A stretch of 64,000 bases of DNA, from contig CM022670.1 in the NCBI GenBank assembly GCA_012295275.1, positions 37,755,751 through 37,819,750 of the forward strand. Reading direction: 5' to 3'. The position numbers and the translations under genes were made by a program. Below, piece after piece: positions 44,087 to 55,103 of this stretch. This stretch comes from Chrysomallon squamiferum (taxonomy: Eukaryota > Mollusca > Gastropoda > Neomphalida > Peltospiridae). Numbering within the stretch: the stretch's first letter is position 1; every line of letters starts with the position of its first letter. The notes under the pieces are model-generated. The model was not told the origin of the DNA, searched no databases, and worked only from the letters and a program-made list of their open reading frames with translations.

Positions 44087-46496
44087 TTAAAATGTCTAGT
44101 GGCCTGTTGGAATATTGCTACAGTATGTTCTGGTGCTATAGAGCCAAGTCAGGTTCGAAAGCTTTTTTTGAAAAAAAAAGCCATATTTTTTATTAATTAA
44201 TGTCTGGTAAGGGAAATAACTCAGATAAACATAAATACAAAGCAGTCTCTGTTTCCCTTCAGCTTCTCATTAATAAGAATTTGTTAATAATTATATACAT
44301 TACTAACCCATTACTAATTTGTTTTATGTATTTTCTTTAAATTTTAATCAAAAGGAAATCAGGTACATTAGACAATGTATAATTGTAGCATGTTTTAATC
44401 AAATAGTAATAAAATTATTTCATAAGCGGATGTGTTTTTCAGACCTGGTTGGTTATTTTTCCTGAAGGCACAAGATATAACCCTGAACTGCAGGATGTAA
44501 TTAAAAAAAGCGAGCAATTTGCTATAGATCAAGGTAATAATAAAAATAGGAATAACTGGTGTTACTCAAGATATAACCTCAACATTTCAGATATCTTGAA
44601 ATATATATTCAGTCAGTTACTTTTTCTAGTTACTTTGTGTTGTGCAGTATTTAGATAGAAACATGCAGTGAAAAGATAATCTGATGAATATCAGTTGAAT
44701 GAATCACATCATTAACAGTTTTAAACTAAAGTTTAGACAAATTTATTAATTTTTATTTGTGAACATAATAACAGATTTTTTGTTTGTGCTGAAGTGTTGT
44801 AAAAACATTCATTTGTTCATGAAAGTGAATACATAATCAAAACATTCTGAGAAATTTTATTTCCCAGGTATAGAACTACTGTATGATTTATCAGTCTAAA
44901 ATCATTTATATTAAATATTACAGGTTATGACACCAGTTTTTTGTTTTCTTATGCAATTTATTTTAGAAATAGCTAATGATATTTCAGATCCTTTTAAATT
45001 CATAAGTTTCAAATAATGCTGAACACAGACTTCCAGAAGAAACTCTGCATCTGGAATAACAGATAAATAAAATAATTAATAGAAAATTGTCGTCTGACAT
45101 TTGTGAAGATAACAGATCCTGTAATAAACTAATATAGTGTTTATCTGCAGAGAAGCCCGAAGTTCAGAACATTCACATTACCACAGTACCAGATTTTGTG
45201 ACAAGCTGCGTGTGTTTTATTACTTGTTTAATAAAATCATTTTCTGTGTTTTTCAGGTTACACACCTTTCAAACACGTACTGACACCGAGGTACAAAGCA
45301 GTGCAGGTGTCAATGAAACAGATGAGAAGTTTGCTTACAGCCGTCTATGACATCACCATTGCATACAGCAACACGCAGGATGTCAAATCAAAAGAAAGAC
45401 TGACTGCTCCAGGAATGATAGGTGAGTCTTTGTTTATCAGTTTTAAATATTTCATTGATCATTAGAAAATATTTTCTCTGCCATTTAACTTTTTATTTTT
45501 AATTTATTTTTTTAGTAACAAGAAGGAATCTTGATTGCTTGTTCTAATAAAATTATGTAATTTTTTTCTCAAGTGGAAAATACTAAAATGTCTTCTTTAT
45601 AGAGATATCTGTGTGTTTCATTGTTTTTTTGAGTTTCTTTCTTTTTTAAGGACATTTGTTAAAATTTGTATGAATGATTTCATGATAATAAAACAGGATT
45701 AGGCATTGTGGAGACTGTAACATTATTACACATAGCAATCCCACAGAAAACAAGGACAAAAACTGTAGTGTATATGTTGCTTTATGTGTTTGTCATATTA
45801 TATCCTTGTTTTCTAGAGTTTTTGTCAGGACAGTCACCACAGATACACATACATGTGAAGAGAATTGACATTGAAGAAGTCCCTGAAGAAGAAGATGAAT
45901 TACGTGTCTGGCTAATGAAAAGATTTCAGGAAAAAGAAAAGTAATTTACGTTTGTCTAATACCATCTAGTTGTGTTTTGTTCCTTTTTTAATTTATTTTT
46001 TTAAAGGCTATTTTTCTATATTTAAATTTCTAGGTTAGAATTGACTGTATCATTAGTATTTTGTGATCAAACATACTTTTGAAGAATTAATATTTTTATT
46101 CTATAGTCCATACTGTTATTTCCTAGTTGTAAATGGAGTTAAATAAAGATATTAATTTATTCTGTAGTCCATACTATTATTTCCTACTTGTAAATGGAGT
46201 TAAATAAAGATGTTAAGTCAAGAATGAAGTGTAAATGCTTCTTGTGTTGGGCACACATACTAAATTTTCTTTCTCTTTACAGATTACTTTCACATTTCTA
46301 CTCAGAGGAAGGTGCTAATCAGTTCCCTGGAAATCCAATCAAATCAAAACTGAAACTAAAATCAACGTTACCGTCATTTCTGGTGTGGGGTGGGTTCCTT
46401 GCGGCCATTCTAGCCACATCACCTGGCCGGTCCATATACTGGAAAACGTTTCTTGGCTACAGTGTCGCTGGGTGTATTTGGATGACTATTAGATGA
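42297..46496 (+). CDS. AGPAT5: Lysophosphatidic acid acyltransferase, AGPAT5 type
   Basis: Eight exons: 42297-42476, 42963-43044, 43430-43545, 43859-43948, 44443-44533, 45257-45421, 45817-45940 and 46283-46496. From this ATG they encode 353 residues; vertebrate AGPAT5 has about 364. It transfers an acyl chain from acyl-CoA to the sn-2 position of 1-acyl-glycerol-3-phosphate, making phosphatidic acid. The catalytic NHQCTVDW (HX4D) spans the exon 2/3 junction. A YILKDGLKYFPIYG block and the substrate-binding FPEGTRYNPE motif follow. FFFENCTGVE in exon 1 and two hydrophobic C-terminal segments (LPSFLVWGGFLAAILAT and GYSVAGCIWMTI) are typical of AGPAT5. Human AGPAT5 is reported at mitochondria/ER. 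The first 13 residues expected from the family are out of frame just upstream. The gene converges on RNF146. Confidence 0.95.
42904..42947. repeat. (ATT)n microsatellite before AGPAT5 exon 2
   Basis: About 14 ATT units end about 15 bases before the exon 2 acceptor. Confidence 0.9.
46091..46218. repeat. Two-copy 61-bp tandem duplication in the last AGPAT5 intron
   Basis: The unit (TTATTCTATAGTCCATACT, then TTATTTCCTA, then TTGTAAATGGAGTTAAATAA) occurs twice head to tail with period 61 and only a few differences. It is not a simple repeat and looks recent. Each copy has a TAG acceptor-like site, but no exon follows. Confidence 0.85.
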
Positions 46497-46889
46497 GTGT
46501 TTGAGTTCTGACATTTTGAAGATAACTGTTTTTGGAAAAAAAGATGTGCCAAGTACTGAAGTATTAATGATGATGACCATTTTGAGATCAGTAAAGCATT
46601 GATTACAATCCAGAAATAAAATCAAAAATAACTTTATCTTTTGAACCAAATTTTCCATTTCATTATCACACCAGAACATTTTTATTTATTTGTTTGACAT
46701 CAACCATCCATTGTTTTCTTTTGATTTCTTTCATACTTTGGTTTAATGTAACATGCATAATGAAATTATGTTTATGCTGTTAGGCATAATTAAATTGTGG
46801 TCATGCTTTGTAACAACTTACAGCTTTGTGAAACTGGTGTTATATTTTGTATCTAATATTTCTAGAAAAGGACTTGGAAAGAGTATTTT

Positions 46890-46924
<35 letters not shown>

Positions 46925-47683
46925 TTTAACAATAAGTGTGTTCCTGTATTGCAGTTTGTTTCGAAACTATGTTCATGTTATGTTACACAGTAAACTTTAG
47001 AGCATAGTAATGCAGATTTGTAATATTAATATACTGTGAAACAGTTGTTGTTTTGTGTTAAAATTATATAGTATATTTTTTAAGTGTTACATAACAGATA
47101 CCTGTGAAAATAATATATGCTGTATTTGTCTGGGTTGTACAATATAATGTCTGTACAAGATAATCATAAACCATATGAGAAAAAAAAAGGTGTGTCTCCT
47201 GCAAAAACTTAGAGGACTGAATGTTTGAAAACGGGAGAAAAATGAGTTTATAAATGCAGTATTTAATGAATATGATTATGCATAATGAAATAAAGTTTAA
47301 TGTAAGCCATTATTTTGTTTGATACAGTTTAAAGAATTTGCATGGCAAAATTATTAATACACTGTGTGCAGCTTGCTTTTTAACTGAATGGTAATTACTG
47401 ATCTTTTTCAAAGAAAACAAAGGAATAAAATTAATTCTGTGTTGTTATTTCTTATAATGTTTTTGTTTTATTAATCCATTGTTGCCGAATGGTTTGTTAC
47501 CAGTAAGGCGGCCAGGAACTAGAGTCAAGGTATAGCAAATAATGAATGTTAATACTCTGGGTTTTCAGATAAGTGTTTTACTGCAGCTTATAATAATTTA
47601 ATGTTTCCTTTATGCAGGAATAGGAGGGCTCCTTTTTGAGTCTGACATTCAGGAAATACCTGCCCTCATTTGCCTAAATTCTC

Positions 47684-47689
47684 AATAAA
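47684..47689 (+). terminator. Candidate AGPAT5 polyadenylation signal
   Basis: AATAAA is followed within 40 bases by TTGTTGTCTTTTGAG, a GU-rich downstream element. It would give a 3' UTR of about 1.2 kb. An earlier AATAAA at 46615-46620 is an alternative. Confidence 0.35.
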
Positions 47690-50600
47690 ATGTACTGATA
47701 ATTATCTTGTCTATAATTGTTGTCTTTTGAGTTCTAAGAAACAAATATAAATAATATTTTTAGCATAGAGTTTAACTACGAGACCTTGTCAATTCTGCCC
47801 ATTTGAAGATGAGTAATATAAACAAAAATGCCCCTTTTTCAGTCTGGGGGAAAACACTATAAGTATTCTATTTAAAAAGAAATGGATGTTTTCAAACCTC
47901 TGATGTCAGTACTAATAACTTTCCAAATTCAGATGTAAATAACTTTCCTAACTTTAATTGTTTTAAATATATTTTTGCCCTCTTAATATTTTATTATATT
48001 ATTTTGACAAAGTGTATATCTATATATATGTATACACACACAAACAGAAATACACAGATGTGGATAAAAGTCAATTTGTTTTTATAATGCCATATGCCCT
48101 TGAATATAAAACATACAAAGTTTTGTTGGTGTTAACAGAGATAACATGCAATACTTGAATCTTTCAGGAAACACATGCACAAAATTTTTCTAAACATTTA
48201 AAAAAAAAACTTAATTTTTTAAATACAATACTTGACTCTTCACTGATATTTACTAATAAAATACTAATATTTATTGTTTTACTTTGAGTATAATGTGTTT
48301 TATATTTTTATTTTTCTATTTTATTAAATTGTATGTATATGCTATATATAGATTTAAAACCTTTGAAGATTAATAATTTCATACTTAAAAGTGGCATGTA
48401 GACAGTATTAAAGCAGTCTGTAATTATTTTATATCTGTTGTCTTTTTTTTTTCCAAAATATTCTACTTCAAGGGTTTGAGAAGGCAAAATAATGTGTTCT
48501 AAAATGAAAGTAAATAACAATATTTTTCACAGTAATTAAAACTGAACATTAAGAATAATTAATTATACACTTTTCTCTCATATAATATAAAGTATTGCAG
48601 ATTATTTTAAGAAGACTAGATAAAATTGTGTGTTTGTGTGTGTGTATATATGTGTGTGAATGGTAAATAAATAATAACATTTTTACAAAATGGCTTTTTA
48701 AATAAATTTATTGTCTCTTAGCATAGAACTGCAAAAACAACTTTAATTAATGTGACATTTCATTAAATTGTTAACTTATTTTTTCTAAATGCATGAAATC
48801 AACAAATTATAATAATTAAAAAATAAAATAAAAATAAAGACATTATAAAATCCAGTATATACAATAGTAATTAATAGTAACTGACACAAAATACTAATAC
48901 ATTTATAGAAATAAAATTTGAATAAATAATAACAGCAGCACGTGTATATAATACTAGAATAATGAGTAATTAGTTTAAACTTTTATAGCAAACGAAGCAA
49001 CAAAGCTAAACAAATTCATTACAAGCTATTTAACAAGCACTCTTTTCCTCTGGTAAGAAACTGAAAAGTTTTTTAATTTGTTCATCTTGAAAGTCATATG
49101 CAGCACAGGAACTTCTTATGCACTTTTGTGAAATCATTGCATGTCAATATCAAACTATTTAATTATTATAATTTTGTTTTCAAGACTACAGAATATAGGA
49201 AAAATATAAACAAAAAAAAATAAATAATTAATAAATAACATTCCTAATAAAATTGAATAAATCACTGTAAAGATTATAATAAAGGGAAACATAAATTTAT
49301 TATTCTATTATTTTTCTTTATTACAGAATGGTCACCTTTAACAACATTCCAAAAATACAAAATATATTTAAACTTTATAACTGTACCATAACAATTAACT
49401 TTGTCTACATTTAAACTAATGTTCCTATTTTTCTACTACATTTTATTTTTATTTATTTATTTATTTATTTAAATATTTATTTATTTATTTTATAAAACCA
49501 TGAGCCAATAAAATAAACTAGTTATTATCAAAGATATTTAACAAATCTAATCCTTTTGAAGTATCTATTTAGCAATACAAAATAAAACATAAACACTGTA
49601 ATGAAACCAAAAAATTTCTATTCACAGTTAAACTGAGAATCTGAAGCAAATAACAAGCAGGGTATAATTCAATGCTCACATGACATATTAGACACATTAT
49701 TATACACACACACACAGTTTGTTTGGTTGTCTTAAGCACCACAGTGTTAATATGCATTTGAAAATGAACATGCACATTTATTATTCCTCACTGAAAACCT
49801 TTAGAGACACACCATATAATCTAATAATGATATATAAAGTCTACATTGCAATGGTGCATATGGAAAACAAAAGTACAATGTGTAACACAGACATACGTAC
49901 AAACGGACAAACACGCACATATACTCACTTAACCAAGTATATGTGGATAATTATTCAAAAATTGTTTAAAATGTGCAATATATACATAGATTATACACTT
50001 GATTACAAACATGTCAAAATGTAATCAGGTTCAAACTAGATTAAATTCTATTCAGAAAAGAAACTAGCCAAAGTCTATTTAATCACAATAAATCAAGTTT
50101 TGTATAGTAAAAGGAAATTCACATATCCATAAAAGATAATTTCTTTAGGAACTGCAGTCAAAAATAAAAAAAAGGAAATTACTGTGACAATAAAGCCAAA
50201 GATAATTAAAATCTTAATCACAGTTTTCTCCTTGAATTTAAATCTGAAATGTAAAATACTGACAGAATTTACACATTAAACATTATAATAATTTTTAACA
50301 GATCAACAGTATTTTAATTTCATTTTGCTTATGCTTAGAAAGTCCACAAATGTATTGGTAATATCTCACTGGAATTACCCTAGTAAACATCACATTTTAA
50401 AACAACAGATTTTCTAAATATCATAAAAACTGGCTAAAACTTACCATTTCACTAAACAGCATGAGCATTTTAAAGGTGTCTGCTTATTTCACAAAATAAA
50501 ATTCAGCATTGATATGAATTGTAGCATTTCCATTTTTTTTTTTTTAATCACTGAACTTTAGCCAAACTTTTCTTTCCATCCAGAATTAGTTTCCAGAAGA

Positions 50601-51112
50601 AATGATGTAGATGTTTTTCTTTTTATGAGGTTTTTTTCCTTCTGTTTTTTTTTTTACAAAACCATATACACTTATATAATTCTATGAAATAAGCACAAAA
50701 TGACCAGCAGCACATTTCCACAAGAGTAATACAAAAAAAAAAAAAAAAGAGATAGAAGCTCCCATGTTTTGTGTAGTTTTGAACATTCAGATAAATGCTC
50801 TATCATTTAGTTTTGGATAGCAGACATTTGTTATTTTAAACAAAGTTTTCAGATGAAATCCCTTGGGAAAGCACATGTCATCCATGAAACATTTATTAAT
50901 AATGAAGATGTGTAATAATAAAGTTTTTAACCATCCATTTTCACATTTTATACTCACAATCAGCAGGCACAATATGATACTTCTCACATTCAGAATAATA
51001 AATATTTCCATTTACATTCCTTACAGTTATACTTTAAAATTTAATTGAAACTTAAATTATGAAGAAAACTAATGACCTTGTTTGTGCAGTATTTTAATAA
51101 AGAAAATTTTAT

Positions 51113-51195
51113 TTAAAAAAAAAAAAAAAAATAAAATAATTTTTTTTTTTTTTAAAAAAAAAAAAAAACTTAAAAATAAAAATAAAAATAATAGT
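51113..51195. repeat. Poly-A/poly-T/(AAAAT)n block
   Basis: Adjacent A, T and A runs could form a small hairpin. They lie downstream of the RNF146 stop codon on its strand. Confidence 0.8.
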
Positions 51196-51204
51196 AATTA
51201 AATA

Positions 51205-51210
51205 AAGTTT
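51205..51210 (-). terminator. Candidate RNF146 polyadenylation signal
   Basis: AATAAA on the minus strand, about 215 bases after the stop codon, is followed by T-rich sequence. Other signals lie further on, so the site is uncertain. Confidence 0.3.
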
Positions 51211-51423
51211 ATTGTATAAATGAAAATAATAATGAAGAAGATTTACATCTTATTCTGGCAATACCTAATGTACCATACGTAAATCATGAAATTAACCCAA
51301 TGCAAATGGCTGAGGTAAAATGAAATGTGATAGCATCTCTTACGTATATTTGTTCTTTGTGTTATCTTACCTCTTCTTTCACTTTAATTTAGTTCATATA
51401 TACATATACATATATATATATAA

Positions 51424-53186
51424 TCACACTACACATTCTTCTTCTGATTCAGTACCAGATGCAGGACTTCCATCTTCCACCTCATTATAAATGTGAGATT
51501 CAGTCTCCTGCAGATTGGAATGAACGTCTTCCACTTGCTCTGCGAGTACGTTGCTATTATCATTAACATTATCTTCTGACGACAGCTGCGAATCAGCCAG
51601 CTCGTTCAGGTAAACTGGAGGGGAGACAGAGTCATAATTTCCATCACCAAGTCGCAACTGTTCCAGATTAGCAGACAGTTCCTGTTCTGCTGCGGGGTTG
51701 TTGTTGGGGGGACTTTCCGCTGGGGTCTGTGGTGTTTGTGGGGTATTGTACGGTGTTGGCGGTGACAGAGAATTTGTGTAACCGTTGTCTCTGTCCACCT
51801 GCTGAGTAAATGGAATAGGGACAATGATCTGCTGATTTCCGATAGTTGCCGACTGAACTACCTCGTCGCCATCTGCAACCGGACGATCGTTCGACTGCGG
51901 TTCATTTGACCTGTTTCTCAGGCTAAGTCCAGCTATGCCCTTTTTCGTCGAAATGTTGTTTGCCAGATCTCGTTTTATTTTCCTTTTCTTCGTTCGGTCG
52001 TTCCTGCGACACTGAACCATATTCTCCAGATCGATGACGTACAGAAATCCAGCTATGAGCATCTCGAACGCTTTGTCACCTTTCTTGTAATGATTCTCTA
52101 AGTCAGTGCTCGTGCGGTCATCATACAACCACCAGCCATTAACTCCTTCATAAAACCACTGATAACCATTGTCAAAAGTCAACGATTCCTGCAAATCCTC
52201 TTTCCGCATCAAGTTTGGGTGTCTGAAGTAGTCTGCAGGAATTTCCTGGCGACAGAGGGCACATTTTTTGCTTCGGTTAGCCACACCTTTCACACAGAGA
52301 AAGCAAAAAATATGCTGACATGGCAAAAGAACTGGATATATTGCAGGCTGTAGACAGACTGGGCAGTCAGGCTGAGTTGGTGTCTCATCTAGAAAATAAA
52401 GCCAAAGTTGTAAACTTTAGTCATATTTTTTGTTTTTTTTTTTTTTATTCTTTTGATTTATTCTTCAAAATAAATATAAAAATATAAATAAACATATTGT
52501 CATTGTATTTGAAATTAATTTTTTCATACGGTTTTGACATGAATACATACATATTTCATTTCGTTGAATAAGGATGTATGTGGGGATTATTAGTAGTCTA
52601 AAATAAATTGTATATGGGTATTAGATAAGAAATAAACATGACAATAATATACAGTAATGTTCTGAAAACAATGAATTGAATTAATAAAAAATCATGTGTC
52701 CAGTTACAGTTGACATTTACATATGTCTCAAAAACAAACCATAAAACAACTATATGTATACTATGATATACTATGATATAGAATTAGTTTAAATTTAATT
52801 ATAAACAAATAAAAAACTGTTTATCTCAAACTATGATAGTGATACATAGTTTAATAATAGTTACGAGTAACGATAGTACTAATAAATAATTATACTATTA
52901 ACCTTTATTATCGCTATCTACTTTTAGAATCAGTCATTGGTACTAGTAACTATCATAGTATCAAGAAAAAATCACGACAGTCGTCTAGTCGTTAGCCATA
53001 TAATGATATCAAAATTTATTTAGTGATTCAATTGTCATATGAAAATATAAACGGTCTCCTACCATCTTTAGCTTTTTGGAGCTTGTGGTTTTCAGAAATC
53101 TCAGCTTTTAAATCATTATCTTTATTTATTGTTGATCTTGGTCCTGCACCACTGTTTTCTGAATCACTACCACCATTAGATTCCAT
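51424..53186 (-). CDS. RNF146: RING-WWE E3 ubiquitin ligase RNF146 (Iduna)
   Basis: Two exons read right to left, 53186-53063 and 52388-51424, encode 362 residues (human 359). A C3HC4 RING finger spans residues 50-88, with Cys/His at C50, C53, C65, H67, C70, C73, C84 and C87. The WWE domain (about 112-182) carries YEGVNGWW, GFLYVIDLENMVQ and RRND..KKRKIKRD. The family binds iso-ADP-ribose in poly-ADP-ribose chains through the WWE domain and then ubiquitinates PARylated proteins such as axin and tankyrase. The glutamine of MVQ and the arginine matching human R163 are kept. The arginine matching human R110 is valine here, and the tyrosine after Q is cysteine. The Pro/Gln-rich acidic tail contains RPVADG at 210-215, which fits a tankyrase-binding motif. 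The start is chosen because it is in frame with the RING exon, has A at -3 and G at +4, and gives the family length. Confidence 0.95.
52824..52965. repeat. Small foldback in the RNF146 intron
   Basis: ACTATGATAGT (52830-52840) is matched by its reverse complement at 52949-52959, 130 bases apart. The interior pairs poorly. It may be a decayed miniature element. Confidence 0.45.
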
Positions 53187-53683
53187 GTTGTTTCATAAAT
53201 GATTACAGACAATAACAAACCGCATTATATCCGATTGCTTAATATTCAGCCATTCTTCCTCGTTTTCCTTCTTTTTGTCCTTAATATTTTGAACATTCAA
53301 GTCCCAAGACACCTTGCAATTGAAAAGTGAGAAAATATAAAATTTGAAGATTATTTAATGTATAATGCAAAAGATATTTCAATTATATCTTAAAATATCA
53401 TACACTTTTCAAAGGTCAAAATGTCACATTATCACAAACAATAGTTAAAACATTCATTACCAATGGAAAAACACTGTCACAGTGCTGTAACGCAAACCAC
53501 AAGTTTCTGTAACAAACGCAATAATTAATAACTCTAAACCCACAAAAAACAATTACTTTAAATCAAATTATACCCACAGTTAACTGATAATATTTACTAA
53601 ACTATCAGGCAAATAATATTTCTTTCACAATTTGATGATGTTCCAAAGTCAAAAGGTGGAATTTTAAAACATATTAATCAACC
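53187..53683. promoter_or_regulatory. Divergent promoter between RNF146 and eIF3e
   Basis: Only 497 bases separate the two start codons, which face away from each other, so both transcripts must start here or use further 5' exons. No TATA box is obvious on either side. On the minus strand the stretch holds two short upstream frames (a 16-codon Lys/Arg-rich one at 53246-53296 and a 4-codon ATGGCTGAATATTAA). They would lie in the RNF146 leader if transcription starts beyond 53300. Confidence 0.65.
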
Positions 53684-55055
53684 ATGGCGGAGTTCGATTT
53701 GACCACGCGTATGGGTCAATATTTAGACCGCCATTTAGTTTTTCCTTTACTTGAATTTTTGTCTGTAAGACAGGTAATATGTTAATATAAATACCAGTTA
53801 TGTAGATATTGATTTATACAATGTTATACACATCCTTCGCCTTTTATATACTAATCCATATGCATTGATTATAATGATGATCACATCACTATCAAAAGTA
53901 TCATTTTTGTTCTCACTTCCAAGTTCCTTTCTTGTTTTACTTATTTAATTTTGTAATCGTCCAGAAGGAAGGAAAACAATTAATATTTTATTTGAACTAG
54001 CAGAATTATATATAAAACTAAATTATCTGTTGTTAAAGTTTTTAAATAAAACGTTCTACAGAAACTTGAAGTTTGTGTAATGTGGACACTGACAAACCAT
54101 TATGATTATCAATACACATAAAGAATACGATTATTCATTAAATGTAATTTTGTTGAGCATTTTCAATTTTCAGTTTTCAGTTATTGTGTAATGATTTGTT
54201 TTTCTTAATGAATTATAATGTTACTAATACAGCATTTCTTAAGTATCATTATGCTGTAATTTCAGTCATTAGCCGATTAGGGATACTGATGACACTCATT
54301 TGCCAGTTATAAAATCAATTTTTTTTTCTAAATGATACTAGACAAAATAAACCTACGCAGAGTACACACTTCAAATGCTGTTCAGTTTTTAAACTTTGAA
54401 AAAAAAAAAAAAAGATGGGATTGACAGCATTTTAAATGAATAAATGATTTTATAGTTTTGTATTTTATACTGTGAATCAAACTTTAATCTGTGTTGTTTT
54501 TACATTTATTAACTATTAATAGTATTATATTAATTCATAGTTATTTAGAAGATGTTTACTAAAAGATTACTGTAGTACATAAATTATGATATTTAGATTT
54601 CAATATAATAAATAAATCTTAGTATTTTTATTTAAGTTGTTAATATTTTATTTTAGCTTCACGATGAAAAAGAAATGCTCTGTGGTAAACTGGAACTTCT
54701 TAGCAACACCAACATGGTGGATTTTGCAATGGATGTACACAGAACACTCTACCCAGACTCCCCTGTTCCAGAAAGTATGTTTTTGCATTTATTATAACTC
54801 TTTTTGTTAAACTTTATTTAAAATTAATTTTACAAAATTCTTTTTGCACGATCAATTACATTTTAGTCAGGTCAGCTAAAATTTGTGTTACAGTAATAGT
54901 TTACAAATATTGTATACACTGTTATAACTACAGTTAGTTAATTATTTTCAAGCCCACTGGTGTTCAGAGCAGAATGTTTATGTCTATCATCCATGCCTAC
55001 ATTAAAACACATACAATTATAATTTACATGGAAAGAGGTAAAATTCAGGATTATT

Positions 55056-55103
<48 letters not shown>

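Larger units (their letters stand above)
46497..51204. other. AGPAT5 / RNF146 convergent intergenic stretch
   Basis: No coding exon on either strand. It begins with the AGPAT5 3' UTR. AATAAA lies at 46615-46620 and, with a GT-rich follow-up, at 47684-47689. It contains (GT)n (46893-46922), TTTA units (about 49440-49492) and poly-A/poly-T blocks (about 51113-51195). Some of the right part may be RNF146 3' UTR. Confidence 0.55.
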
